Positions 14,260 through 21,918 are shown, counted from the first letter of the stretch. The stretch: 23,041 nucleotides of DNA from CALVGQ01 sp964370435 (GCA_964370435.1 CAYJJG010000019.1:1-23041); one strand, 5' to 3'. The notes: generated by a model from the sequence alone, not told the origin. Numbers and translations: made by a program.

Positions 14260-15456
14260 TTAATCTAATAAGTTTACTTGAAAATTTCGTTTATCCACTT
14301 CACAACTTGCCATCATAGCACTTAAATAACTAGAGAAAAAACCTTTTTCATCTAACCATGCTTGATAAGTAGCATCTTCTTTTTCTTCACAAGTCAAAGT
14401 ACCAGAGAAGACTTTTTGATTAAACTGTACTACATAGTTGAGCATCTTTTCTTGTTGGCTTTGATCAATATTTGCTACTGCAGATATAAAAGCATTCCGG
14501 CTGACACTATCAAAATATGCTTTGTATTCTTGATCTTGTTGCTCACTCAAAAGCAGTTGTTCAGTTTGATATTGAATAGTAGCATCTTCTTCTAAATGAA
14601 GTATACCATATTGAAAAGGATAAACAGCTAAAGAACCTGTTGCAATATCTACAGTTTGTTCCTTTATCGCAATACTTTGCGGATGCATATGACCACTAAA
14701 AGAAACAATTTGTGGCTGACTTAATACCTCTATAACTTGTTCACTTTGGGCTAAACTAAAACCACTTGAAAACATTAAAGAATGTGGAAATAAATTATAG
14801 TGTCCAAAAACTAGTAATGCCAATCCCTTTTCACTTGCATAATCTTGTTGCGACTTAATCCATGTAATGGTAACCTCTGATAAAGTATCATCTTGTCCAT
14901 CTAAAAATAAAGCTAAATAATCCTTATTTAAATAAGCACTATAACTTAGTGAATCTATATCTTTACTATGGGCTTGATTATAACCCATAGTATCATACAA
15001 TTCGATAAACTGCTTTTCACTAGTTTCTTTAGTTTCATAATAGCCATCACCTTCAAATCCTACCGCATAATTATCGATATCATGATTTCCAGGTAATACA
15101 TAAACTTCAATTTGAGCCTCTTTAAATTGTTTAAGCTTGCTAGCTAATTCTTGGTGACTAAGTAGCTCGCCATTAAACGTTAAATCCCCAGTAATAATCA
15201 CAGCATCAGGTTCTAATAATAATGTTTCTGCAATCCATAAATCAGTAATTTCATTGATATGAATTAAGTCTTTACCATCAGCATTTGCCATAAGCTGAGT
15301 AATAAAACTACCATCATCATTTAATGTTTCAGCCAAATAATGGATATCACTCGCAATCACGATATCCAATTCTTTTTTATCTATATTGTAATTAGACTCT
15401 TTCGCACTGCACGCTGATAAACACACTAATACTAAAGTAATAAGTATTTTTTTCAT
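14260..15456 (-). CDS. Secreted metallophosphoesterase lipoprotein
   Basis: A 398-residue calcineurin-like phosphoesterase with a lipoprotein signal (LSAC, Cys16), so it should act outside the membrane. Metal-ligand motifs appear in order: SDIHY (Asp37, His39), GDLTFNGE (Asp91), GNHD (Asn124, His125), FGHYN and SGHMH. This is the full dinuclear metal site. The C-terminal third (about 280-398) has no recognised domain, with Cys residues at TCEEK and ASCEV. Substrate is unknown; related enzymes act on phosphodiesters or nucleotides. Monocistronic: own extended -10 promoter, ribosome site AGAGGACAAGATT, own terminator. Confidence 0.9.
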   Translation of the reverse strand: MKKILITLVLVCLSACSAKESNYNIDKKELDIVIASDIHYLAETLNDDGSFITQLMANADGKDLIHINEITDLWIAETLLLEPDAVIITGDLTFNGELLSHQELASKLKQFKEAQIEVYVLPGNHDIDNYAVGFEGDGYYETKETSEKQFIELYDTMGYNQAHSKDIDSLSYSAYLNKDYLALFLDGQDDTLSEVTITWIKSQQDYASEKGLALLVFGHYNLFPHSLMFSSGFSLAQSEQVIEVLSQPQIVSFSGHMHPQSIAIKEQTVDIATGSLAVYPFQYGILHLEEDATIQYQTEQLLLSEQQDQEYKAYFDSVSRNAFISAVANIDQSQQEKMLNYVVQFNQKVFSGTLTCEEKEDATYQAWLDEKGFFSSYLSAMMASCEVDKRNFQVNLLD

Positions 15457-15485
15457 AATCTTGTCCTCTTAAAAAAATTATTTCT

Positions 15486-15494
15486 ATTATAGCA
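15486..15494 (-). promoter_or_regulatory. Extended -10 promoter of the phosphoesterase gene
   Basis: TGCTATAAT on the reverse strand, 30 bases before the start codon and immediately past the terminator of the permease gene. The region upstream is nearly all A/T with no clear -35. Confidence 0.65.
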
Positions 15495-15499
15495 TAAAT

Positions 15500-15535
15500 A
15501 AAAAAACAGTAGCAATTTTATAAAAGCTACTGTTT
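15500..15535 (-). terminator. Rho-independent terminator of the purine permease gene
   Basis: On the reverse strand AAACAGTAGC pairs perfectly with GCTACTGTTT across a 12-base AT loop, followed by a run of seven T residues counting the stem end, then ATTTAT. Confidence 0.93.
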
Positions 15536-15554
15536 CTTTAATGCTGTATTTAAA

Positions 15555-16883
15555 CTATTTAACTACAAAGTAAAGCACAAAGATTAAACATAATGCATAA
15601 CAAATTGGGCTTACTTGTTTACCTTTACCACTAATTATCATAGAGATACCATATACTAAGAATCCAACAGCTAAACCATCAGAGATAGAATAAGTTAATA
15701 CCATAAAAATAATAGTACAGAATGAAGAAGCAGCTACAACCATATCATTCCAATCGATATCTTTAAGTTGTTGAGCCATTAAGATACCTACTACAAAGAT
15801 TGCAGGAGCAGTAACTGCATTAACTGCTACTGAAAGCATAAGTGGTGCAAATACTAGTGACAAGATAAAACAAACACCTGTTGTTACAGCTGTTAATCCA
15901 GTACGTCCACCAGCTGCAACACCTGCACCTGATTCTACGAACGATGTTACTGTAGAAGTACCAGCAGCAGCTCCTAATAAAGTTCCCACTGAATCAGCAA
16001 GTAATGCTTTTTCAATGTTTTCCATATCGCCTTTTTCATCTACTAAACCAATGTTGTTTCCAACAGCAACTAAAGTACCTGCTGTATCAAAGAAGTCAAC
16101 AAATAAGAAACTAAATACTAATACCATCCATTCAGGCTTAGCAAATAATCCTGAAAACCCTTGAGCAAAAGCTCCTACTGCACTTGTATCAAAATTGAAA
16201 GTTACTAAAGTGCTTGGAAGTGTAGGCATAGAAGCTACTCCCATTTGACCTAATACAAGACCTACAATAGCTGTAATTACTAAACCATAAAATGGAGCAG
16301 CTTTAACTTTTTTAACCATTAATCCAATCGTTACGATAATACCAAATAGTGATAATAATACGCTTGGTGAGTTTAAATCTCCTAATGCTACTGTAGTAGC
16401 CGGACTTGAAACTATAAGACCTGAATTAATTAGAGCGATAAAAGCAATGAAAAACCCGATTCCCGCTCCAATAGCCAATTTTAAATTTTTTGGAATAGCA
16501 TTAATAACCATTTTTCTTACTCCAGTAACTGAAACAATCAAGAATACAACTCCTGAAATAAATACTGCTGCAAGCGCTTCTTGTCCAGTATAACCATAAG
16601 CATATACTGCAGTGTAAGTAAATAATGCATTAACTCCCATACCAGGTGCAAGTCCAATTGGATAGTTCGCAAGAACACCCATTAAAATACTAGCGACACC
16701 TGCTGAAATTGCTGTTGCAAAGAATACAGACTCAGGACTTAAACCAGTTGCAGGATCACCTACAATGCTTGGATTAACCCCTAAAATATAAGCCATTGCC
16801 AAGAAAGTCGTAAGACCTGCAAGGACTTCAATTCTAACTGTGGTACCCTTCTTCTTTAAACTAAAAATTCGCTCTAACATCAT
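15555..16883 (-). CDS. pbuG: Guanine/hypoxanthine permease (NCS2, AzgA/PbuG family)
   Basis: A polytopic membrane transporter of about 442 residues. The N-terminus LERIFSLKKKGTTVRIEVLAG and the blocks FLAMAYILGVNPSI, GLAPGMGVNALFTY, FFDTAGTLVAVGN and the Gly/Ala/Thr-rich GAAAGTSTVTSFVESGAG are diagnostic of the AzgA-type purine:cation symporters. A guanine-class riboswitch directly upstream supports a purine base as substrate. Three consecutive ATG codons (16886, 16883, 16880) follow GGGGG at 16890-16894; the middle one gives the best spacing. An in-frame extension to 16991 runs through the riboswitch terminator and is not real. Monocistronic. Confidence 0.93.
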   Translation of the reverse strand: MMLERIFSLKKKGTTVRIEVLAGLTTFLAMAYILGVNPSIVGDPATGLSPESVFFATAISAGVASILMGVLANYPIGLAPGMGVNALFTYTAVYAYGYTGQEALAAVFISGVVFLIVSVTGVRKMVINAIPKNLKLAIGAGIGFFIAFIALINSGLIVSSPATTVALGDLNSPSVLLSLFGIIVTIGLMVKKVKAAPFYGLVITAIVGLVLGQMGVASMPTLPSTLVTFNFDTSAVGAFAQGFSGLFAKPEWMVLVFSFLFVDFFDTAGTLVAVGNNIGLVDEKGDMENIEKALLADSVGTLLGAAAGTSTVTSFVESGAGVAAGGRTGLTAVTTGVCFILSLVFAPLMLSVAVNAVTAPAIFVVGILMAQQLKDIDWNDMVVAASSFCTIIFMVLTYSISDGLAVGFLVYGISMIISGKGKQVSPICYALCLIFVLYFVVK

Positions 16884-16902
16884 CATTTTCCCCCTTAAAA
16901 TT

Positions 16903-17005
16903 AAAAAAAGCGCAAACAAAAGCGCTTTTCGAGCTTTTGTTGTAGTGCGATACTTAGGTGACCGCGTAGAAACTTTTGTAACCATTAACATACAAAATAT
17001 ACAAC
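16903..17005 (-). promoter_or_regulatory. Guanine-class purine riboswitch with terminator/antiterminator
   Basis: Aptamer 17005-16939 (reverse strand): P1 GTTGTA/TACAAC; P2 about TTGTA/TACAA with loop GTTAATGG; conserved junction AGTTTCTAC; P3 GCGGT/ATCGC with loop CACCTAAGT; then ACTAC. The ATGG and CACC loops can form the known loop-loop contact. The specificity base in ACTA is C, which predicts guanine/hypoxanthine rather than adenine. Expression platform: terminator AAAAGCGC/GCGCTTTT with loop TTTTGTTT and a T run (16903-16929). The competing antiterminator is AACAAAAGC (16933-16941) with GCTTTTGTT (16915-16923), sharing AAC with P1. Ligand binding should therefore cause termination. The P2 loop is one base longer than in the classic xpt example. 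Confidence 0.9.
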
Positions 17006-17016
17006 AATACTTGCAA

Positions 17017-17045
17017 ATTATAACCTTAATGATTTAGAAATACAA
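17017..17045 (-). promoter_or_regulatory. Promoter of the riboswitch-permease transcript
   Basis: On the reverse strand TTGTAT (17040-17045), 17-base spacer, perfect TATAAT (17017-17022). The predicted start near 17010 places the riboswitch at the very 5' end of the RNA. Confidence 0.7.
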
Positions 17046-17541
17046 GAGTAAATTTAAAGAAATGCTGTTGGATAATTATGGATAGAAATTTACCACCTAC
17101 TTCTAATACCTAGTTTAATGCCTTATGTGCTAATATTAAAACGATATCGCTTTTATAATTAATTTTTTCACAGTATTAAAAATACTTTTTTTAATGCTGT
17201 ACTTCGTTTTATTAAAAAGACTTAAACCTACCTTACGTCATCCAATAGATTTAAATATACCTCTTTGTATCGCAGTCCTTTATCCGATAAATAAAAAGGG
17301 CCTTTACTTGCCCTTTAGCTTTGATGCTATTAACACTAACTTTAACCTGATAACTCCATAACACAGTATTTCTAATTAATTTCAGCAGATCGAACAAATG
17401 AAAATACGTCTACAAATTCTATTAAATCACTATCTTCTTATATGCAAAAACAATTAATCATAATATTAACTACTATAAACAACATTATTACCCTTAAATG
17501 CCAAATAAGATAATCCTTACTTTGTATTTTATTTAATTCGT
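17046..17541. other. Intergenic stretch of about 500 bases without a convincing gene
   Basis: It lies between the permease promoter and the sortase stop codon. The only solid element is a reverse-strand terminator at 17293-17316. AT-rich hairpins occur, such as AGTATT/AATACT before a T run near 17170-17195 on the plus strand, and CGATATCG near 17145. No reading frame here has both length and a ribosome site. The 220 bases between sortase stop and terminator would be a long 3' untranslated region or a small RNA. Confidence 0.6.
17293..17316 (-). terminator. Rho-independent terminator, probably of the pilus operon
   Basis: On the reverse strand AAAGGGC pairs with GCCCTTT across an 8-base loop, followed by TTATTTAT after the stem's T run. 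It is the first clear terminator after the sortase gene, about 225 bases past its stop. Confidence 0.8.
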
Positions 17542-18246
17542 TTATATTTGTAAATCACTTGGAAAATCCACTCTTTTAGCTTGCACAAGTAAACGATGAG
17601 TATTTGAACCCGCTGGTGTACAAGTAACTAAAGTAACGATATCTTCACCTTTTTGAATAGCTAGTAATGCTGTTTCATGGGGTAAAACAATCGATATATT
17701 ATATATTTCATAATATAATTTTTCATATAAAATATTTAACACAAACTGATCTCCTATTTTTAATTCATCAATTTCAGAAAACATTTTAGCAGAACTCATA
17801 CCACTATGTCCTGTTAAAACACTGTGGTTAGATAGTCCTCCAATAGGAAGTGAAGTGCTTTCTATATGCCCTATACCCGTTTGTAAAACTTCTATTGAAC
17901 TTGTATGATAAATTGGTAAAGCAATAGAAAGCGTAGGTATTAAAATATATCCCATCATCCCATCACCTTGATGATTTAAAGCAGCATTATAAAGTTCTAA
18001 ATCTTGTTCAGTCAGAGTAAATCCATAGCCACCCTTAGCTTCAACAAGTTCATTATAACTCTCTGCTAAAGAAGTGATATCTTCAGTATTTTCTACTGTT
18101 AAATGAAGCGTATCTTGATAGTTTTTTATATCTTGAAGATGCTTTATTGTAGAGATTTTATCAGACAAGGTAGGAAACAACATCAAACTTGCTCCACTTA
18201 CAAAAAGTACACATGCTATTACTTTTAATCTGTTTTTATTTAGCAT
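17542..18246 (-). CDS. Class C (pilus-assembly) sortase
   Basis: A 234-residue transpeptidase that joins pilin subunits by isopeptide bonds. One N-terminal membrane helix (about 8-25). Catalytic His147 (TGHSG), Cys209 (TLVTCT) and Arg218 (THRLLV) are all present. GDGMMGYILIPTLSIALPIYH (about 94-114) is the class C strand region. Two deviations: the usual lid motif with Asp-Pro-aromatic is not seen in the segment before residue 94 (GGYGFTLTEQD stands there). The protein also ends at about residue 234 without the C-terminal membrane helix common in class C. The gene overlaps the pilin stop by 7 bases and lacks a clear ribosome site, so translation is probably coupled to the pilin. Last gene of the pilus operon. 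Confidence 0.93.
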   Translation of the reverse strand: MLNKNRLKVIACVLFVSGASLMLFPTLSDKISTIKHLQDIKNYQDTLHLTVENTEDITSLAESYNELVEAKGGYGFTLTEQDLELYNAALNHQGDGMMGYILIPTLSIALPIYHTSSIEVLQTGIGHIESTSLPIGGLSNHSVLTGHSGMSSAKMFSEIDELKIGDQFVLNILYEKLYYEIYNISIVLPHETALLAIQKGEDIVTLVTCTPAGSNTHRLLVQAKRVDFPSDLQI

Positions 18247-19808
18247 CGTTTAAAATTATTTTTTTCAATAATGTAAACAATACCACCCAACAATAAAAGT
18301 ATCGATCCTAACACTAATAAATCTGAACTAGAAGTTTCTCCAGTATCAGGTAAATTAGTTTCTTTATCGTTGCTTATTTCTAGTGTTGGTTGCACTTCAG
18401 TAGTACTTTCATTAACTACTATCTTAGGGTAATCCACTAGCAGATCACCAGTTAATTCATCGTATTTTGCAATAATTGAAAAACTTGTTGGCTCTTTATT
18501 AGCAACATAACCATCAGGTGCATTTATTTCATGTAGAAAATAATCAACATTATCATTAAGTCCCAGTAAACTAATAGTTCCAGCAGTAAGTGTGTATACT
18601 GTAGAACCTTCGTAATCACTTGGTGCTAAGGTGTACGTCGCTGTAGCACTTTCGATAAAATTAAGCACATTAGTAGGTATACCTTGATCATCTTTTATCA
18701 AAGTATCCTCTAAAGTCATAACAAACTTAGCTCCATCGATAGGATTGGATTCATTATCTGTTTTAATAAGGTCTATTTTAAAAGTAGAGCTTTCTGTCCT
18801 ACTTAGTGGTGTTCTACCAATGGAAGATAAATTTTGTGGATTATTACTATAATTAAGAAAAGCTTCATTGTCGTTTATGCCATCTGGATTAATTAATGCA
18901 TTTTCATTAAGCACCGCAGAAAATTCAGTGATTAAAATATCACCTACACTTACTACCTCATCCTTTATCAAAGATAAAATATCAATTTTAAGACTGAATG
19001 TCTTTGATGAGGACGGATCTACATCTAAAGTACAATAGCTTTCATCAATAGTTATCGTTGCTGATGATACTTCTGCTTTTAAGATTACATCATTATTAAA
19101 GGTAAGACCATCATCTAAAGTATCACTTATAATATACTGATATTGCGTATATCCTGTTGTAATAGGTATCGTTGTTTTAATTTGATATAAAACAGTATCA
19201 CCAATACCGTGATCTGCATATTTAGCATACGCTTCTTCGTCATCATGATAAACGTTTTTATCCAGTGTTGGAACATCAAACTTTGGATTAATTAACGACG
19301 TAGGATTCGCAGCAGAAAGAGAAACAAGAGTAGTAATGGGACTATGATTATCAACACGCTCACCTCCACCTGAAACAAGATAATAACCTGCATTAGTAAG
19401 GGGAATAACTGCTTCTTGATTAACTGCAGTAGCACTTGCTGAGGGTGGTGTTGCTGGATCTGCATCAATGTAATCCTTATACGTTTTAATTGAAAAATCA
19501 TAAAGTTCTTCATTAGTACGTATAGGATCACTTAACCACTGTATTAAATCATCACCAGTGAGTACTGTACCCCCTGCTACAGTATAACTAACTTCAATAC
19601 AAGTATCAGGATTAAACACATACCCTCCCTGCTCATTATCCACAACTTCAAAAAGTAGATAAGCATTATAAACATTGTCGTTTATTGATATGGCAGTGTT
19701 ATTATTTTTTATTGTAATACTATAACTGTTTGCATAAGTTGGAATTATAATCGAACTAACAAGGAATACCATTATAAAAAATACGCTAAGTTTTTTTGTA
19801 AATTTCAT
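18240..19808 (-). CDS. LPxTG backbone pilin (SpaA-type isopeptide-forming fimbrial protein)
   Basis: A 522-residue secreted pilin. Signal peptide 1-26 (cleavage after TYA). First domain about 28-175. FDVPTLDKNVYHD (178-189) begins the second domain, with Lys184 the likely polymerisation Lys, since it stands where fimbrial subunits carry the pilin-motif Lys. The last domain about 342-482 is Cna_B-like, with Lys349, E-box YFLHEINAPDGY (Glu427) and Asn480 as probable isopeptide residues. Sorting signal LPDTG (486-490), membrane helix, basic tail. A textbook ribosome site (TTAGGAGGAAAA) lies inside the end of the adhesin gene, which it overlaps by 23 bases. The abundance of this subunit should exceed the adhesin's. 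Confidence 0.93.
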   Translation of the reverse strand: MKFTKKLSVFFIMVFLVSSIIIPTYANSYSITIKNNNTAISINDNVYNAYLLFEVVDNEQGGYVFNPDTCIEVSYTVAGGTVLTGDDLIQWLSDPIRTNEELYDFSIKTYKDYIDADPATPPSASATAVNQEAVIPLTNAGYYLVSGGGERVDNHSPITTLVSLSAANPTSLINPKFDVPTLDKNVYHDDEEAYAKYADHGIGDTVLYQIKTTIPITTGYTQYQYIISDTLDDGLTFNNDVILKAEVSSATITIDESYCTLDVDPSSSKTFSLKIDILSLIKDEVVSVGDILITEFSAVLNENALINPDGINDNEAFLNYSNNPQNLSSIGRTPLSRTESSTFKIDLIKTDNESNPIDGAKFVMTLEDTLIKDDQGIPTNVLNFIESATATYTLAPSDYEGSTVYTLTAGTISLLGLNDNVDYFLHEINAPDGYVANKEPTSFSIIAKYDELTGDLLVDYPKIVVNESTTEVQPTLEISNDKETNLPDTGETSSSDLLVLGSILLLLGGIVYIIEKNNFKRC

Positions 19809-21426
19809 TTTTCCTCCTAAATTGAAATAATAATACGATTGCAGTGGCCATTAATAAAATACCTATTCTTGTAAACCAAAGCGAGTTGCCTCCAGTAGGA
19901 GGTAAGACAACAGTAGTTTCTTCTTTTTTAGTGTTTTCTAAAGTTATCGCATTATCGCCTTGACTTATTTTCAAATTAAATGAACTAGTTACATCTTCAC
20001 TATTTTGAAAGATACCTTGTTCTTTAAGTGTATACACTGAAGAAGCATCCAGATCATTAAAAGTATATTCAAAGCCATTGCTCGCATCTAACGTTACAGG
20101 CGAACCATAGGCAACATCATCTTTATATAACTGCACTACTGCAGAAAATCCTTCGCTATCCATAGGACTACTATCGCTATTCAACCATACTTTATTTATT
20201 TTCAAAGATAGTGTAGTTTTTGGAGTTGGAATTTTTGATATCAAATCATCACGATGAGTTTCAGCATTAATATTAATGTTATTCGCAATAATAGTTCCAT
20301 TAAGATTTTGAGATGCAGTGAAGTTAGTTCCTTCAGCTAATATGCTACCATGAAGTAAAGAAGCTATTATAGTAGTCCCACTATCAGGCATAACATTGTA
20401 AAAATTCCAAAGTACTCTACCATTTGTAAAACTATGCACTTCACTTGTTGATTGGTTTTGACCATCAACTGAAATTAAACTTATAGGAAGATACAGCTGC
20501 GCTACTTTTTCACAATCTACATTAATCACGACACCTTCATTATTTGACGATAAAAAGCCTTTTATTCCAAGATATTTGAGTGATGACAGCGCTGTAGCTG
20601 TTGTATTAAAAACACCGCCTGAAGTCGCATCACTAAGTGTTATATAACTTTCATCTACGCTTCCTCCACTTGGATTTAAGTTTTCATTTATATTAAAACT
20701 AGTATAATTACTTAAAGTAGTCGATAGATTTTGCATTTCACTTCGCAGCGAAACTAAGTCTATGAAAAAAGTATCATCATCTTTCCAAAGTGTTTTAGGT
20801 CGATCTAGTTTGGTGTTATTTACAGCAATGGCATTGCCATTATCTACAAGCTCTACACTATTAGTATTACCTACTACAAGTACATGTGAAGATGAGCTTG
20901 CACTACCTGAGTTCACCTGATTATAGTGTATGACATAACTTAACTCATCACTTAGGTTGTTTGTTCCAAAATTTGCATTAGCATATACAGTATTAGCTAA
21001 AATATTACCATTAGTATGGGCATTTAATCGTACGCTATCAAAACCTACAACATGAAAACTCCCTGCTATACCTAGTACACTATTACTGTTATAGTACAGT
21101 GTAGAAGTAAATTCACTTGGTGGAGGGCTTATTATTGTTGGCGTATTAGGATCTGATTGTTGCAAAATAGTATCATACCTTAAACTTGATAGCATACTAG
21201 TATTAACATTACTTGAATACGAAAAATTACTTTGTATAAGGTTAAATTCTTGTGTTGTTACAACTATATTTTGATCTGTAATAGCATCTAAATTAATAGC
21301 TGTATTAGAAGATAAAAAATCCTCAGTAAGCGCTATACTATTAAATCTAGTATTCTTTACTAAGGATAAAACAAAAATGAAAAACAATAAAACAAATACC
21401 AATAAAATACGAATATATTTAACCAT
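19786..21426 (-). CDS. Choice-of-anchor-A surface adhesin with Cna_B domain and LPxTG signal (probable pilus tip protein)
   Basis: A 546-residue surface protein. An N-terminal hydrophobic signal (about 5-24) is followed by a choice-of-anchor-A (collagen-binding-like) domain about 115-395. Its hallmark start is SVLGIAGSFHVVGF (116-129) with NILANTVYANANFG, and its hallmark end is SLLHGSILAEGTNF with LNGTIIANNININ. Then one Cna_B-type domain (about 405-498; INKVW..., YTLKEQG), sorting motif LPPTG (508-512), hydrophobic helix and Arg/Lys tail. Such proteins sit at the tip of two-component pili and bind host or environmental ligands; the ligand is unknown. The ATG follows GAGGTGAACTA, which is inside one arm of a 13-bp inverted repeat. 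First gene of the adhesin-pilin-sortase operon. Confidence 0.92.
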   Translation of the reverse strand: MVKYIRILLVFVLLFFIFVLSLVKNTRFNSIALTEDFLSSNTAINLDAITDQNIVVTTQEFNLIQSNFSYSSNVNTSMLSSLRYDTILQQSDPNTPTIISPPPSEFTSTLYYNSNSVLGIAGSFHVVGFDSVRLNAHTNGNILANTVYANANFGTNNLSDELSYVIHYNQVNSGSASSSSHVLVVGNTNSVELVDNGNAIAVNNTKLDRPKTLWKDDDTFFIDLVSLRSEMQNLSTTLSNYTSFNINENLNPSGGSVDESYITLSDATSGGVFNTTATALSSLKYLGIKGFLSSNNEGVVINVDCEKVAQLYLPISLISVDGQNQSTSEVHSFTNGRVLWNFYNVMPDSGTTIIASLLHGSILAEGTNFTASQNLNGTIIANNININAETHRDDLISKIPTPKTTLSLKINKVWLNSDSSPMDSEGFSAVVQLYKDDVAYGSPVTLDASNGFEYTFNDLDASSVYTLKEQGIFQNSEDVTSSFNLKISQGDNAITLENTKKEETTVVLPPTGGNSLWFTRIGILLMATAIVLLFQFRRKNEIYKKT

Positions 21427-21432
21427 TAGTTC

Positions 21433-21485
21433 ACCTCTTTTAGTTATTAAGCTTCTATATTATATTCGAGCCAACTAAAAGAGGT
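21433..21485. repeat. Perfect 13-bp inverted repeat covering the adhesin ribosome site
   Basis: ACCTCTTTTAGTT (21433-21445) and AACTAAAAGAGGT (21473-21485) are exact reverse complements with 27 bases between. The arm nearer the gene contains the Shine-Dalgarno GAGGT. In an RNA begun further upstream it would form a hairpin that hides the ribosome site. The loop also holds a TATAAT on the reverse strand. Confidence 0.85.
21459..21464 (-). promoter_or_regulatory. Candidate -10 box of the pilus operon
   Basis: TATAAT on the reverse strand, 33 bases before the adhesin start codon and in the loop of the inverted repeat. No -35 is evident (GAACCT at 17 bases), so use may need an activator. Confidence 0.45.
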
Positions 21486-21530
21486 TCATTTAAAACCAAT
21501 AAAATATGCTATATTATTACTTTTTTTACA

Positions 21531-21866
21531 TTAAATTGTAAGCAACTTTTCACCATCTTTTAATATGTTTGTCAATGGAAGTCCCATACCATAAACTTCG
21601 ATATCTAAAGCTTTTAGCTTATCAGTAACCTCAAACATATTAGTACATACAATACAAGCTTTAACAACTACACCAGCTTGCATAGCTACTTTAATTTTCT
21701 CTTGAACACTTTCATCTTCAGCTACAAGTTTTGCGGTAGGTCCCCATATTATTATTTCAATTTCATCAAACCAACCGTTTTTCTTTGCGTTAGTAGCATA
21801 CATAAGTACCATACTATGTGCAGTTAGTGGGTTATCATTTACCCATAGAATATTTAATTTTTCCAT
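21531..21866 (-). CDS. DsrE/DsrF-like small protein with CxxC
   Basis: A 111-residue single-domain protein. Beginning LNILWVNDNPLTAHSMVLMY, it has the Rossmann-like pattern of the DsrE family: strand LNILWV, strand IEIIIWGPTAKLVAED, strand VVVKACIVCTNM, then KALDIEVYGMG. The ACIVCT segment holds a CxxC pair at the position where DsrE-fold sulfur-transfer proteins carry an active Cys. No signal peptide, so cytosolic. Proteins of this type are common and mostly uncharacterised; a sulfur-relay or redox role is possible but not shown. Ribosome site AAGGAGATTTTATT. It lies 104 bases before the pilus operon on the same strand with no strong terminator between, so read-through is possible. Confidence 0.75.
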   Translation of the reverse strand: MEKLNILWVNDNPLTAHSMVLMYATNAKKNGWFDEIEIIIWGPTAKLVAEDESVQEKIKVAMQAGVVVKACIVCTNMFEVTDKLKALDIEVYGMGLPLTNILKDGEKLLTI

Positions 21867-21889
21867 AATAAAATCTCCTTAATACTTCA

Positions 21890-21918
21890 ATTATAAAATA
21901 ACATAAACTGTATAGCAA
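21890..21918 (-). promoter_or_regulatory. Promoter of the DsrE-like gene
   Basis: On the reverse strand TTGCTA (21913-21918), 17-base spacer, perfect TATAAT (21890-21895), 23 bases before the start codon. Confidence 0.72.

Noticed and set aside
16884..16991. N-terminal extension of the purine permease
   Set aside because: The extra 35 residues are translated from the riboswitch terminator and aptamer; the ribosome site and family alignment place the start at 16883.
17372..17437. Reverse-strand fragment DLIEFVDVFSFVRSAEIN as a gene
   Set aside because: Bounded by a stop 66 bases upstream, no start codon or ribosome site; kept only as a possible remnant.
21433..21485. Classical invertible promoter switch
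   Set aside because: Perfect repeats around a -10 fit the idea, but 27 bp between arms is far shorter than known switches and no recombinase gene is in the window; reported as hairpin/operator instead.
21505..21520. Plus-strand TATGCTATATT as an antisense promoter into the DsrE-like gene
   Set aside because: It resembles the local extended -10, but there is no -35 and the region is so AT-rich that chance matches are expected.
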